Positions 35,662 through 45,722 of a stretch of DNA of 64,000 bases are shown piece after piece (positions within the stretch are counted from its first letter, which is position 1; the number at the start of each line of letters is the position of its first letter). Source of the stretch: Oceanidesulfovibrio indonesiensis (lineage in GTDB: Bacteria > Desulfobacterota > Desulfovibrionia > Desulfovibrionales > Desulfovibrionaceae); contig NZ_QMIE01000018.1 of assembly GCF_007625075.1 (NCBI RefSeq), forward strand, positions 20,254-84,253, given 5' to 3'. Made by a program: the position numbers and the translations under genes. Below the pieces are notes generated by a model that worked only from the letters and a program-made list of their open reading frames with translations, ran no database searches and was not told the DNA's origin.

Positions 35662-37641
35662 GTCTTCCAGCGTGCTCGTGTCCCCGATATCTTCGCCCAG
35701 TTCCTGGGCCTTGAGGATACGCCGGAGGATCTTGCCCGAGCGCGTCTTGGGCAGCTTGTCCGGGTAGGCGATGGTCTTGACCACGGCCACCGGCCCGAGC
35801 TCGCGGCGGATGTGTTCCTTGAGCTCTTTGGTGAGCTGATGGGAGGGCTCCCAGTCCGGATTCAGCATCACAAACGCCTTGGCGACCTCGCCTTTGATGG
35901 CGTCCGGGATGCCGATGACAGCGGCTTCGGCCACGGCCTTGTGTGAAGCCAGGGCGCTTTCCAGCTCCGCAGTGCCTATGCGGTGGCCGGCGATGACCAG
36001 TACGTCGTCGGCACGGCCCTGAATCCAGATATATCCGTCCTCGTCGCGCCGGGCTACGTCGCCCGCAAGATACACGCCCGGGAACCTAGACCAGTACGCC
36101 TCCTTGTAACGCTCCGGGTCGTTGTATACCTCGGTCATCATGGCCGGCCAGGGCTTGGTGATCACGAGCAGGCCGCCCTTGCCGGGGGGCACGGAGTTTC
36201 CGTGTTCGTCGTAGATATCCACTTCCACACCGGGCAGCGGTTTGGTGACTGACCCCGGTTTGAGCAGAGACACAGGCAGCGGGCTGATCATGAACATGCC
36301 CGTCTCGGTCTGCCACCAGGTGTCCAGCAGGGGGCAGTCGCCCTTTCCGATGACCTTGTGGAACCAGACCCATGCTTCCGGGTTGATGGGTTCGCCCACA
36401 GATCCAAGCAGACGCAGCGTGGAAAGATCGCGTTTGCGCGGGTACTCGTCGCCGAAGCGCATGAGCATGCGGATGAGCGTAGGCACGGTGTAGAGGATGG
36501 TCACGCCGTAGCGCTCAACGGTGGACCACACGCGGTCCGCCTGGGGATAGAGGGGGTGGCCTTCGTAGAGGATGGTGGTGGCCCCGTTGAGCAGGGGGCC
36601 GTACACGCTGTAGCTGTGCCCGGTTATCCATCCGGGATCGGCCGTGCACCAGAAAAGGTCTGTGGGCTTGATGTCGAAGACCCATGCGAAGGTGCGGTGC
36701 ACGCCCACCATGTAGCCGCCGTGTGCGTGTACGATGCCCTTTGGTTTGCCGGTGGCGCCGGAGGTGTGGAGCAGGAAGAGCGGGTCGCCGGCGTCCATGA
36801 TCTCGGTTTCCGCGTAGGGCCGGGCCTGGCGCACCAGGTCCTCGTACCAGTAGTCGCGGCCTTCCATCATGTCGGTTTCCACGTTGGCGCGGTGGACCAC
36901 CACCGTGGTTTCGGCGCAGGTCTCGCAGACGCCGGCCAGAGCCTCATCCACCGTGGACTTCAGGTGCACGACGCGGCCGTTGCGGTAAAAACCGTCGGCG
37001 GTGATCACGCACTTGGCCTGGGCGTCGTTGATGCGGTCGCGCAGAGCCTTGGCGGAGAAGCCGGCGAACACCAGGGAGTGGGCTGCGCCAATCTTGGCCA
37101 CGGAAAGCATGGCGATGATGGTTTCAGGCAGCGGCGGCATGTAGATCACCACGCGGTCGCCCCGCTGGATGCCCAGGGACTTGAGCGCATTGGCGAACTT
37201 GTTCACGTGCCGGTAAAGCTCATAGTAAGTGAACGTCCGGGAATCGCCGGGCTCGCCTTCCCAGATGAGCGCGAGCTTGTTCTTGTTCGCGGTTTCTATG
37301 TGGCGGTCCAGCGCGTTGTGCACAATGTTGCACTTGGCACCGGGAAACCAGCGATAGAAGGGGGCCCCCGAGTCGTCCAGGACCGTATCCCACTTGGCGA
37401 ACCACTCCAGCTCTTCGGCGGCCTCTTCCCAGTAGCTGAGGTGGTCGTTCTCGGCCTGGGTGCGGGCCTCGGAAAGCTGGTGCTGAGTAATGTTCGCGCG
37501 CGAGAGGGTTTCGGGCAGGGGGCGAAAGACGCGCTCTTCGTGCAGTAAGGCGTCGATGGCTCCCTGCGCCTCCGCGTTCTGCGCGGCGGCGTTGGATTCG
37601 TGGCGTAGAGGTACGCCGGATTTTTCATCGGAGTGTGGCAT
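35659..37641 (-). CDS. acsA: Acetyl-CoA synthetase (AMP-forming)
   Basis: A 660-residue enzyme activating acetate to acetyl-CoA through acetyl-AMP. An N-terminal ACAS_N region (WFPGAKCNIVHNALDRH) precedes the adenylate-forming core with the P-loop TSGATGKPKGIVHAHGG, the DTWWQTETG motif and RADDVLVIAGHRIG. The C-terminal lysine of PKTRSGKILRR, Lys637, is the catalytic residue controlled by acetylation in many bacteria. The start has GAGGAG upstream with eight-base spacing. A LytTR regulator lies just upstream on the same strand and might share a promoter. The N-terminal 35 residues are Ala/Glu-rich and variable. Confidence 0.95.
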   Translation of the reverse strand: MPHSDEKSGVPLRHESNAAAQNAEAQGAIDALLHEERVFRPLPETLSRANITQHQLSEARTQAENDHLSYWEEAAEELEWFAKWDTVLDDSGAPFYRWFPGAKCNIVHNALDRHIETANKNKLALIWEGEPGDSRTFTYYELYRHVNKFANALKSLGIQRGDRVVIYMPPLPETIIAMLSVAKIGAAHSLVFAGFSAKALRDRINDAQAKCVITADGFYRNGRVVHLKSTVDEALAGVCETCAETTVVVHRANVETDMMEGRDYWYEDLVRQARPYAETEIMDAGDPLFLLHTSGATGKPKGIVHAHGGYMVGVHRTFAWVFDIKPTDLFWCTADPGWITGHSYSVYGPLLNGATTILYEGHPLYPQADRVWSTVERYGVTILYTVPTLIRMLMRFGDEYPRKRDLSTLRLLGSVGEPINPEAWVWFHKVIGKGDCPLLDTWWQTETGMFMISPLPVSLLKPGSVTKPLPGVEVDIYDEHGNSVPPGKGGLLVITKPWPAMMTEVYNDPERYKEAYWSRFPGVYLAGDVARRDEDGYIWIQGRADDVLVIAGHRIGTAELESALASHKAVAEAAVIGIPDAIKGEVAKAFVMLNPDWEPSHQLTKELKEHIRRELGPVAVVKTIAYPDKLPKTRSGKILRRILKAQELGEDIGDTSTLED

Positions 37642-37826
37642 GTGCGATTCTCCTCGTCCGGACCGCTGGAAGCGTGCTCCTGCCGGCTATAGAGGCCGGC
37701 GGACCTGCGCCGGCTCATCTCCTGTACCGTGGCGGCGGTCCAGCCCAAAGCATCCCTCGGCCAAAGGCTCTATCCCGGGGGTGAGCGGCGCATGGCGAGA
37801 GCGGACGCGCAAGCGTGCAGGGTATT

Positions 37827-38705
37827 TTAAAGTCCGAGCATCTGCTTGAGGTCGTTTATCCTTCGACGGCTGATGGGCAACTCGATACGAGTCTTGCCCG
37901 CCGTGCGCAACATGAAGTTGGACCCGGGCAAGGAGGCGATCTCCGTGACCATGTCCAGGTTCACCAAATATTTACGATGCACGCGGAAGAACCGGTGGGG
38001 CTTGAGTCGCTCCTCCAGGTTCTTCAGTCGATACGATGTCAGGTATTTTTCCTGGGAGGTGTGCACGTAGGTGTAATCCTCCACAGCCTCAACGAAAATG
38101 ACCTTCGTGTAGGGGATGAGGATGGTGCGACCTTCCAGCGTGACGGCAAGCTTCTCCAGTTCCACCGGCGCCACGCGGCGGGTATAATCCCAGGCCTGGC
38201 GCAACGCGGTAAGAAAGTGTTCCTGCTCTTCCTCTCCGAGGTCCAACTGCAGCGTTCGTTCGTCCTCCCCGTTGAGTTCGGGGTCATAGCCTGATTCCGA
38301 AACGCCGTCCGGCGGCGGGACGAGCTTGAAGTGGGCCTTGAACTGCCGCAGTTTGTCCATGGTGCGAGCGAGGCGTTCCGCGCTGCATGGCCAGAGGATG
38401 TAGTCCATGGCGCCGAGCTCGAACGCCTCGAACGCGCGGGATTCCTCCTCGGCAAGATAGACCACGGCGGGTTTGTTTTTCCGGCCAGCGAGCTTGCGCG
38501 CGAGTTCGAATCCTGCACCGGAAGCGTCGATGTCCAACCCCGTGAACACGGCGCCGTAGGGCACGTGCTCGAGCAGAGAGAAAGCTTCATCCAGGGACGC
38601 GGCCTCGCCGAGCACCTGGAGGTATTCCGCCGGCGCCAGGGCGCGGCGAACGGCTTCGCGCACTGCGGGGTCGGGGTGGACTATGAGCGTGAGCAGCCGG
38701 GACAT
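37827..38705 (-). CDS. LytTR-type response regulator with divergent receiver
   Basis: A 292-residue DNA-binding regulator. The N-terminal receiver-like domain (1-115) has lost key residues: HPD appears instead of the DD/DE pair, and YILWPC replaces YLxKP, so the conserved Lys is Trp. A linker with many acidic residues follows, and then a LytTR domain (about 185-290) with IFVEAVEDYTYVHT, LEERLKPHRFFRVHRKYLVNL and the closing LPISRRRINDLKQ. LytTR proteins bind direct repeats in promoters. It lies upstream of acsA on the same strand, with 185 bases between. Classical phosphorylation is doubtful. Confidence 0.85.
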   Translation of the reverse strand: MSRLLTLIVHPDPAVREAVRRALAPAEYLQVLGEAASLDEAFSLLEHVPYGAVFTGLDIDASGAGFELARKLAGRKNKPAVVYLAEEESRAFEAFELGAMDYILWPCSAERLARTMDKLRQFKAHFKLVPPPDGVSESGYDPELNGEDERTLQLDLGEEEQEHFLTALRQAWDYTRRVAPVELEKLAVTLEGRTILIPYTKVIFVEAVEDYTYVHTSQEKYLTSYRLKNLEERLKPHRFFRVHRKYLVNLDMVTEIASLPGSNFMLRTAGKTRIELPISRRRINDLKQMLGL

Positions 38706-39128
38706 GGTTTATCCATCGGGGGCTATTGGCCCTGCACGCAACGTATACATGCGGCCGGCCCGGAACGCAAAGGACATCATACCACAAAGATGGAGGCAGG
38801 CCAAAGAACAGAGCGACAGCGGCGCGCGACCATGCATTGGAGACATCTCTCTCGTCTGTGTATCATTCCTGAGTGCCGGTCGCTCAGCTTGCAACGGCAC
38901 AGACGAGAAGTCGGTTGGCGCAGCAGTGGCAGTGCGGCCTGCGGGTCGACAGGCTGCATCGGAATGTCAGCAGAGGGGAGGGGGGACGCAGAAAACGCCC
39001 GAAACCGGTACGGCTGTCAGGAGGCGCAAGAAAAAAGGGGCGGCACACTGCCTTTGGTTCGTGAACCGCCCCGGAGCTCGATGGTCACCCGCGGTGGAGT
39101 CGGAACAGACGGATCGGAGAAAGATCCG
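38706..39128. other. Intergenic stretch with terminator
   Basis: About 420 bases with no supported gene. It holds the promoter region of the LytTR gene, and the terminator of the secreted-protein pair at 39031-39072. Small open frames here have no ribosome site or family resemblance. Confidence 0.5.
39031..39072 (-). terminator. Rho-independent terminator of the secreted-protein pair
   Basis: GGGGCGG (39037-39043) pairs with CCGCCCC (39066-39072). Read on the minus strand, the stem is followed by TTTTTT. It lies about 60 bases after the stop of the downstream gene of the pair. Confidence 0.7.
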
Positions 39129-39626
39129 CTAGTTGCTGGGCGATTTGCGGAGCTTTTCGCCGACGCCCCGCACCACGAAAAAGTTGTGGTCCACATCGCC
39201 CCAGTCGACCGTGTCCAGCGGGTCGAGGGTGTTGAACAGCTGCTCATACGCTTCCTGATGCGCCGAAAGCTGTGCGAAATATGCATTGAGCATGTCCACG
39301 GCAGCGTTGTGGCCGCGAACCTGGTTGGCGAACTCGATGTAATCTTCAGGCGTACCCGAGTCCAGAATGCCCCTGAGTACGTTGTTGAAAACGTCGAGGG
39401 TTTCCTGGGCGCTGAGTTCGGAGGGGAAAGCTTCCCCCACCTGTTCTGATTTTTCGAGGTTGGCGAACACCAGCGCCGAGAAGCGCTCCCATTGCGCAAT
39501 GAACTGCAGGTTGGGGTCCGTCACGGTGGCGTTCTGTGCTTTGGCCACGCCGGGAAGGAACATGCCGCAGCACAGGCCCATGAGCAGAACAGCCGCAAAC
39601 AAGGGGGAACTGTACTTCCTGATCAT
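39129..39626 (-). CDS. Exported helical protein of unknown function (second of a pair)
   Basis: A 165-residue protein with a signal peptide (1-30, ending GVAKAQ). The mature part is largely helical and acidic, with no recognised domain. It overlaps the previous gene by four bases (ATGA), so the two are translationally coupled, and a clear terminator closes the transcript. No family could be assigned. Confidence 0.7.
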   Translation of the reverse strand: MIRKYSSPLFAAVLLMGLCCGMFLPGVAKAQNATVTDPNLQFIAQWERFSALVFANLEKSEQVGEAFPSELSAQETLDVFNNVLRGILDSGTPEDYIEFANQVRGHNAAVDMLNAYFAQLSAHQEAYEQLFNTLDPLDTVDWGDVDHNFFVVRGVGEKLRKSPSN

Positions 39627-40192
39627 TTTTCCGTCTCCAGTTGGTTGAGGGTGAAACCATGGATGGCGAGCTCGGTCGCCGCTTCGTTAAAGTCCTTGAT
39701 GGCCTCGGTATACTCGTCGCGCAACACGTTGAACCGCCCCGCCGCCGCGTTGATGTCCTGACGTCTTTCGTCGTACTGTTTTGCAGCATCGCGGATGTTG
39801 CGCAACCGGATGTCTTCGCTGCAGATGCGCGCCATATCCCTGGATATGCTGCGGACATCCCTGACGATACCGGCCATGTCGCGCAGGGCGTTCTGCATTG
39901 ACCGGATCGTTGCGCGGAGCACGTCCTGGGGAATATTTTCACTGTTCTGAGCCCTGCGCAGGACCTGCTCCATCTTGGAATGCTGACGACTGGCTGCTTG
40001 CTCTGTCCTGTCCATGGACCGGGCATTGGCGCATGCAGTCGAGCGCAAGTTGTTCCAAGCCCGTTCCACCTGCTGGTTCGTGGTCTCGGCGTGCGCCTGA
40101 GGAGCGCCAAAGACGAAAAGGAGACTTGCAAGGGAGACAAATATCGCAAGTGTCCGGATTGACAAGATGCTTTGCAGGTGTAAGAGGCGCAT
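39623..40192 (-). CDS. Exported coiled-coil protein of unknown function (first of a pair)
   Basis: A 189-residue protein with an N-terminal signal segment (RTLAIFVSLASLLFVFGAPQAHAE) and a mature domain that is almost entirely helical, with several heptad-like stretches (QHSKMEQVLRRAQNS, IRSMQNALRDMAGIVRDVRS, QYDERRQDINAAAGRFNVLR). Two cysteines (CANA and ICSED) could pair. The ATG at 40192 is preferred because GGAG lies eight bases before it; an upstream in-frame ATG also exists. It is coupled to the next secreted gene. Function unknown; periplasmic adaptor or cell-envelope roles are possible. Confidence 0.7.
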   Translation of the reverse strand: MRLLHLQSILSIRTLAIFVSLASLLFVFGAPQAHAETTNQQVERAWNNLRSTACANARSMDRTEQAASRQHSKMEQVLRRAQNSENIPQDVLRATIRSMQNALRDMAGIVRDVRSISRDMARICSEDIRLRNIRDAAKQYDERRQDINAAAGRFNVLRDEYTEAIKDFNEAATELAIHGFTLNQLETEK

Positions 40193-40380
40193 GTCGAGTA
40201 TCTCCATTTTCCGCATACGAAATTAAGTCTTGCAATGCAAGGAAAAATTGAAACTGCGGCAGGAGTGTTAGACAAGCGCACCCGAATGGCTTAAGAAATG
40301 CTGTTTTACAGTGCACCCCCGCGCGGAGTTTCCGTGCGTCCTGTCGGAATCCTTCGACGCGAAGCGAGTACGTCTATCAT

Positions 40381-42186
40381 ATGACAACGGTTTCCCATAT
40401 CAGAAACTTCAGTATTATCGCGCACATCGATCACGGCAAGTCGACGCTGGCCGATCGTATCCTCGAGGTCACCGGCCTTGTGGACGACCGCCAGAAGCGC
40501 GAGCAGTTTCTCGACAGGCTCGACCTCGAACGTGAGCGCGGCATCACCATCAAGGCCCAGGCCGTGCGTATTCCTTACAAGGCGCAGGACGGGCAGGAGT
40601 ATATTCTCAACCTTATCGATACCCCCGGGCACGTGGACTTCAGCTATGAGGTCTCGCGGTCCCTGGCCTCCTGCGAGGGGGCGCTGCTCGTGGTGGACGC
40701 CACCCAGGGCGTGGAAGCACAGACCCTGGCCAACGTCTATCTTGCGCTCGACCATGACCTGGAAGTCATTCCGGTGCTCAACAAAATTGATCTCCCTTCG
40801 GCAGAGCCTGCGCGCATTCGCCAGGAGATCGAGGAGTCCATCGGCCTGGACGCCTCCACGGCCCTGGAAGTCTCTGCCAAAACCGGCGAAGGCGTGCCGG
40901 AAGTGCTCGAGGCCATCGTGCGCGACTTGCCGCCGCCAAAGGGCGACGCCGACGCACCGTTGCGCGCCCGAGTCTTCGATTCCTGGTACGACACCTACCA
41001 GGGCGTCGTGGTGCTGTTCCGTGTGGTGGATGGTTCCGTGGCTCCAGGCGACTCTATCCGGATGATGTCCACGAAGAAGGAGTTCGAGGTCACACAACTC
41101 GGCATCTTCTCACCTGACGCCATGCAGGTGAAAAGGCTGGGTGTGGGCGAGGTGGGCTTTCTCACCGCCTCCATCAAGGATCTGCAGGACGCGAGGGTGG
41201 GCGATACCATCACCCACGCCAAAAAACCGGCCGAAAAGCCGCTCTCCGGCTTTAAACCCGTGAAGGCCATGGTTTTTTGCGGCCTCTATCCCACAGAGCC
41301 TTCAGAGTACGAGGCGCTCAAATCGGCCCTGGAAAAGCTTCAGCTCAACGACGCCGCCTTCAACTTCGAGCCGGAGACCTCCCAGGCCCTCGGATTCGGC
41401 TTCCGGGCCGGCTTTCTGGGCATGCTCCACATGGAGATCATCCAGGAACGGCTTGAGCGCGAGTTCGAGGCCAACCTCATCACCACGGCGCCCACGGTCG
41501 TCTATAAGGTTGAGACCACACACGGCGAGACCATCTTCATCGACAATCCGGCCAAACTGCCGGATCCCAGCGAGATCGCGGTCTTCAGCGAGCCGTATGT
41601 GCGCATGGAGATTCATGCACCCGGGGAGTACGTAGGCAACATCTTCAAGCTCTGCGAGGAAAAGCGCGGCATCCAGAAGGATGTGCGTTACATGTCTTCC
41701 AACCGCGTCATCATCACGTACGAACTGCCTTTTGCGGAAATTGTTTTCGACTTTTTCGACAGGCTCAAATCCGCCACGCGCGGCTACGCATCGCTGGACT
41801 ACGAGATCATCGACTATCGTGCTGCGAACCTCGTGAAGCTGGACATGCTCATCAACGGCGAGCCCGTGGATGCGCTCTCCACCATCGTGCACCGCGACAA
41901 GGCCCAGCAGCAGGGCCGAGCCATCGCGCTCAAGCTCAAAAAGGCCATTCCCAGACAACTGTTCGAGGTGATAGTACAGGCCTCCATCGGCCAGAAAATC
42001 ATCGCCCGCGAACGCAACCCCCCTATGCGAAAGAACGTCACCGCAAAGTGTTACGGCGGCGACATCACCCGGAAGCGCAAGCTTCTCGAAAAACAAAAAG
42101 CCGGAAAAAAGCGCATGAAGCGCATGGGCAATGTGGAAATTCCTCAGGAAGCCTTCCTGGCCGCTCTGCGGACCAACGAAGACTAG
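40381..42186 (+). CDS. lepA: Elongation factor 4 (LepA)
   Basis: A 601-residue translational GTPase that acts on stalled or initiating ribosomes. The G domain opens with [17 protein letters not shown], then [10 protein letters not shown] (switch I), [12 protein letters not shown] (G3) and [10 protein letters not shown] (G4). Domains II to IV and the LepA-specific C-terminal region with [20 protein letters not shown] follow. Length is normal. lepB starts 45 bases later on the same strand, the classical lepA-lepB order. Confidence 0.96.
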   Translation: MTTVSHIRNFSIIAHIDHGKSTLADRILEVTGLVDDRQKREQFLDRLDLERERGITIKAQAVRIPYKAQDGQEYILNLIDTPGHVDFSYEVSRSLASCEGALLVVDATQGVEAQTLANVYLALDHDLEVIPVLNKIDLPSAEPARIRQEIEESIGLDASTALEVSAKTGEGVPEVLEAIVRDLPPPKGDADAPLRARVFDSWYDTYQGVVVLFRVVDGSVAPGDSIRMMSTKKEFEVTQLGIFSPDAMQVKRLGVGEVGFLTASIKDLQDARVGDTITHAKKPAEKPLSGFKPVKAMVFCGLYPTEPSEYEALKSALEKLQLNDAAFNFEPETSQALGFGFRAGFLGMLHMEIIQERLEREFEANLITTAPTVVYKVETTHGETIFIDNPAKLPDPSEIAVFSEPYVRMEIHAPGEYVGNIFKLCEEKRGIQKDVRYMSSNRVIITYELPFAEIVFDFFDRLKSATRGYASLDYEIIDYRAANLVKLDMLINGEPVDALSTIVHRDKAQQQGRAIALKLKKAIPRQLFEVIVQASIGQKIIARERNPPMRKNVTAKCYGGDITRKRKLLEKQKAGKKRMKRMGNVEIPQEAFLAALRTNED

Positions 42187-42231
42187 CCAGCCTTCTCTTC
42201 CCACCGCCCCGGTACACGCAAGGAACTGACC

Positions 42232-42834
42232 ATGACTCCACGCTGGCAGAAAATGCTCAAGGAATATACGGAAGCGATCGTCATCGCATTCATCCTGGCG
42301 ATGATCATTCGCGCATTCTTCGTCCAGGCCTTCAAGATCCCTTCGGGGTCGATGCTCGAAACCCTTCAGATCGGCGACCACCTCCTCGTCTCCAAGCTCG
42401 TCTACGGCGTCAAGATTCCGTTTACGCACGTGGAGGTGATCGAATTCTCCAAGCCTGATCGGGGCGACATCGTTGTCTTCGAGTTTCCGGTGAATCCGAG
42501 CCAGGACTTCATCAAGCGCATCATCGGCGTGCCCGGCGATACCGTGGAGCTTCGCAACAAGGACGTCTACATCAACGGCGAAAAGCTCGAAGAGCCCTAC
42601 GTGCAGCACACGGACTCCCGCGTGCTGGACAGTCCGCGCGACAACATGGCCCCCATAACCATCCCGGAAGGCGAGTACTTTGTAATGGGCGACAACCGCG
42701 ACGAATCCCACGACTCGCGGTTCTGGGGCACCGTGGAAGAGGAAAAGATCAAGGGCAAGGCCTGGATCATCTACTGGTCCTGGAAAGGCGTGGACAATAT
42801 CCGCTGGAACCGCATCGGCAACGCCGTCGATTAA
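42232..42834 (+). CDS. lepB: Signal peptidase I
   Basis: A 200-residue membrane serine protease that removes signal peptides from exported proteins. A single N-terminal membrane helix (EAIVIAFILAMIIRAFF) is followed by the catalytic Ser40 in IPSGSMLETL, Lys95 in FIKRIIGVPGD and the MGDNRDESHDSR box. The compact, single-anchor form is typical of many non-enteric bacteria. It is transcribed with lepA. Confidence 0.95.
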   Translation: MTPRWQKMLKEYTEAIVIAFILAMIIRAFFVQAFKIPSGSMLETLQIGDHLLVSKLVYGVKIPFTHVEVIEFSKPDRGDIVVFEFPVNPSQDFIKRIIGVPGDTVELRNKDVYINGEKLEEPYVQHTDSRVLDSPRDNMAPITIPEGEYFVMGDNRDESHDSRFWGTVEEEKIKGKAWIIYWSWKGVDNIRWNRIGNAVD

Positions 42835-42879
42835 CCAGGATCGAGTCCGCAGGCGTCGCGCTCTCAGGAATCCGGTTGC

Positions 42880-44424
42880 ATGATCGTTGCCATCCATAGC
42901 GCCGCCCTCCTGGGAATCGATGCGTACACCATTCGGCTCGAGGTGGATTTCGCCCGCCAGGGCATGCCGGCGTTCAGCATGGTGGGTCTGGCGGAAGGCG
43001 CCGTGCGCGAATCCAAGGAGCGTGTTTTCGCGGCCCTGCGGAATGCCGGTATGCGGCTTTCTCCGGGCCGCATCACCGTAAACTTCGCTCCGGCAGACAG
43101 GCGCAAGGAAGGCAGCGGCTACGATCTCCCCTTGGCCCTGGCCCTGCTCGCAGCGGCCGAGATCATCCCTCCGGATGCCCTGAACGGCTGGTACGCGGCT
43201 GGCGAGCTCTCCCTCTCCGGCGCAGTGCGCCCCATATCCGGCGCATTGCCGTTGGCGCTATGCGCGCGAGACGCCGGCGCCCGCGGCATTCTTGTTCCTG
43301 AAGGCAACGGGCCCGAAGCCTCTGTGGTTGAAGGGCTGCCAGTGCACCCGGTGGCGCACCTGAGCGATGCGGTGAATCACGTGACCGGTGAAAAGCCCAT
43401 CCAGGCCATCGAGCCAGACCTTGCCGGTTTGTTCGATGGTGACCGCCTGGCGCCAGGATTCAACGCGGATTTCGCCGAGGTCAAAGGCCAGGAACACGCC
43501 AAACGCGCCGTGGAAATCGCCGCGGCCGGCGGCCACAACCTGCTGTTCCTCGGGCCGCCCGGCTCCGGCAAGACCATGCTCGCCCAGCGCATTCCCACGG
43601 TGCTGCCGCCGCTGTCTTTCGAGGAGGCGCTCGAAGTCACGAAGATTTACAGCGTGGCGGGCCGGCTGGCGTCCGGTGAAGCGCTTATAACGCAGCGTCC
43701 GTTTCGCAGCCCGCACCATACGATATCGGACGCCGGCCTTGTGGGTGGGGGCGTATATCCGCGGCCTGGAGAGGTTTCGCTCTCCCACCGCGGCGTGCTG
43801 TTTCTGGACGAGTTGCCCGAGTTCAAAAAGCAGGTGCTCGAGGTGCTGCGCCAGCCTCTGGAGGACGGCTTCGTCACCATCTCCCGCGCAGCGCTTTCGC
43901 TCACGTATCCGGCCGGGCTCATGCTCGTGGCGGCCATGAACCCCTGTCCGTGCGGCTACCTCTCGCATCCCAAACACCCGTGCGCCTGCGGCGCGGCGCA
44001 GATTCAGCGATATCGTTCAAAGCTTTCGGGGCCATTGCTCGATCGCATCGACCTCCATGTGGAGGTGCCAGCCGTGGATTACGAGGACCTGCGGCCCGGC
44101 AGCCGCGGCGCAGACTCCGCCACCATGCGTCAGCGCATCGATGCGGCGCGCGCCATCCAGGCCGAGCGATTCGCCGACGACGGCATCTATACGAACGCGA
44201 ACCTCTCGGGCCGGCTTCTGGAAAAGCATTGCACGCTGGGCGAGTCCGAGCATGAATTCCTGGGCCAGGCTGTGCGCCGTCTGGGGCTCTCCGCCAGGGC
44301 GTACACGCGTGTGCTGCGCATCGCACGATCCATCGCCGACCTGGAAGGCGCCGAAATCATAGCCGCGGCGCACCTGGCCGAGGCAATCAATTACCGTGGC
44401 CTGGACCGGCAGGGAGCGGTTTAG
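42880..44424 (+). CDS. YifB/ComM family Mg-chelatase-like AAA ATPase
   Basis: A 514-residue protein: an N-terminal ChlI-like domain (1-170), an AAA+ module with Walker A GPPGSGKTML, then FRSPHHTISDAGLVGGG and Walker B VLFLDELPEF, a C-terminal MCM-like region and a cysteine pattern (MNPCPCGYLSHPKHPCACG). Homologues ComM/YifB act as helicases in natural transformation in some bacteria. The start is 45 bases after lepB. The stop codon TAG coincides with the first bases of a dispersed repeat. Function in this organism is inferred from family. Confidence 0.92.
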   Translation: MIVAIHSAALLGIDAYTIRLEVDFARQGMPAFSMVGLAEGAVRESKERVFAALRNAGMRLSPGRITVNFAPADRRKEGSGYDLPLALALLAAAEIIPPDALNGWYAAGELSLSGAVRPISGALPLALCARDAGARGILVPEGNGPEASVVEGLPVHPVAHLSDAVNHVTGEKPIQAIEPDLAGLFDGDRLAPGFNADFAEVKGQEHAKRAVEIAAAGGHNLLFLGPPGSGKTMLAQRIPTVLPPLSFEEALEVTKIYSVAGRLASGEALITQRPFRSPHHTISDAGLVGGGVYPRPGEVSLSHRGVLFLDELPEFKKQVLEVLRQPLEDGFVTISRAALSLTYPAGLMLVAAMNPCPCGYLSHPKHPCACGAAQIQRYRSKLSGPLLDRIDLHVEVPAVDYEDLRPGSRGADSATMRQRIDAARAIQAERFADDGIYTNANLSGRLLEKHCTLGESEHEFLGQAVRRLGLSARAYTRVLRIARSIADLEGAEIIAAAHLAEAINYRGLDRQGAV

Positions 44425-44470
44425 CAGACCGTTGCAAAACGTGCGATTGCTGTGCTGCGTCAGAAAGATT
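44422..44470 (+). repeat. Dispersed 3'-end repeat, copy A (after YifB gene)
   Basis: It begins with the stop codon of the upstream gene, TAGCAGACCGTTGCAAAACG, followed by TTGCTGTGCTGCGTC and AAAGATTC. It matches copy C at most positions. Confidence 0.55.
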
Positions 44471-44972
44471 CATCCATTGTGAGTGTAAGTGCGTTTCAGC
44501 CTTGACCCGGTTTCGCACCGCGCCCTCGAACATTCTTGCACATCTTGCGAAAACGGCGTTTCAGGGCCGGTTAAATCTCTGGCAATACGCTGTATTAATG
44601 GGCAAACTGTTCTTGCCAGTGGTTTCGTGAATCCGTACGGGCGCAACCATCGCTCCGCCCTGTCCTGATGGCCCGATGGAAGTGTCCAGCCGGCCACATC
44701 TTTTTATGGACGAGAGGTGAGGATGCTTCGGGTGTAGTGCTGGGTAGCTGCTTTCCAGAGATGCGCGCACATCCCGGCTTGTGGGACTCCCCAGTTAAGC
44801 TGGATCATGCATGCAACCTGTCTAGAGGAACGAGACCCAGGAAACACCAGGATGTAGCACAAGTCCCTTGCTCTCAGAATTTGATTGGTGTAAAAATGAA
44901 TTTATTTATCTATTTGCGTCGGTTGCTGAATCAATGAAGTTAATTCATTAAGTCAACTTCCTAAAGGTTCCC
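44425..44972. other. Boundary stretch between core genes and polysaccharide island
   Basis: About 548 bases without a supported gene. It starts with the dispersed repeat; from about 44860 the base composition falls to AT-rich, as in much of the following island. Confidence 0.5.
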
Positions 44973-45722
44973 ATGTCAAAATTAAGAAATACGGAATGGC
45001 GCATTGATCTTGCGCCGGAAGAAGCTGAACAAGTCAAGGCGTACATACAGAAAACATCTCCATGGCAAGTGGAATTACACATTGGAGACGATTTAAAGGC
45101 TTCAGATTTTGGCGCACACCATAGAAGGTTTGTAAAGAATCCGTTGGTAAAGGTGAAGATGCTGGAGAATGCCCTTCCTGAGGGTGCACTTGAAAAGCTG
45201 GATATTTTAGATGTAGGTTACAACTATGGATATACAGGCTTATATCTTGGGCAGAAGTTTGGATGCAAAGTAACTGGAATTGATGTGCAGCCTCTGTACC
45301 AACAGACAGCCTCTTTTCTGGCCGGCCTGCTTGGTGTAGACTCTGAGTATCTGCTTGAAGATGCACATTATTTTTGTCGTCCCGAACAGTTTGACCTCAT
45401 TACTCATTTCGGAACACTCTACCATCTGAGGCATCCCTTCCTGGCGCTGGAAAACAGTGTAAAATGCTTAAAGCCAGGGGGTTATATTGCCTTGGAAACG
45501 ATAATATATACTGGGGAAAGTCATCTTAACAAATGGATATATGGATACAACAACGATGTTTCCAATTTTTGGGCTCTCCACATTGAAACTCTTGAATCCA
45601 TGATGACAATTTCAGATTGTACGCTCATAAACATATTATCCATGCATCACGGAAAGGTTATGCATACGGAAGAAGACAAGCTAGCCCGTGGAACCATTCT
45701 CTTTCAAAAGAATAAATCGTAA
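44973..45722 (+). CDS. SAM-dependent methyltransferase (CmoB/DUF1698-like)
   Basis: A 249-residue methyltransferase with lower GC than the core genes. Motif I reads ILDVGYNYGYTGLYLGQKFG, with Tyr/Asn where GxGxG is usual; the next strand is KVTGIDVQPLYQQT, and FDLITHFGTLYHLRHPFLAL followed by LKPGGYIALET resembles methyltransferases related to tRNA-modifying CmoB. In this context a sugar or lipid substrate is equally possible. AAAGG precedes the ATG. It is the first gene of the polysaccharide island. Confidence 0.8.
   Translation: MSKLRNTEWRIDLAPEEAEQVKAYIQKTSPWQVELHIGDDLKASDFGAHHRRFVKNPLVKVKMLENALPEGALEKLDILDVGYNYGYTGLYLGQKFGCKVTGIDVQPLYQQTASFLAGLLGVDSEYLLEDAHYFCRPEQFDLITHFGTLYHLRHPFLALENSVKCLKPGGYIALETIIYTGESHLNKWIYGYNNDVSNFWALHIETLESMMTISDCTLINILSMHHGKVMHTEEDKLARGTILFQKNKS

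Noticed and set aside
41302..42897. 531-codon open frame opposite lepA and lepB
   Set aside because: It runs across two real genes on the opposite strand and carries no recognisable family.
44668..44937. Possible 89-residue gene at the island boundary
   Set aside because: It has no ribosome site and no domain, and it crosses the sharp drop in GC content.
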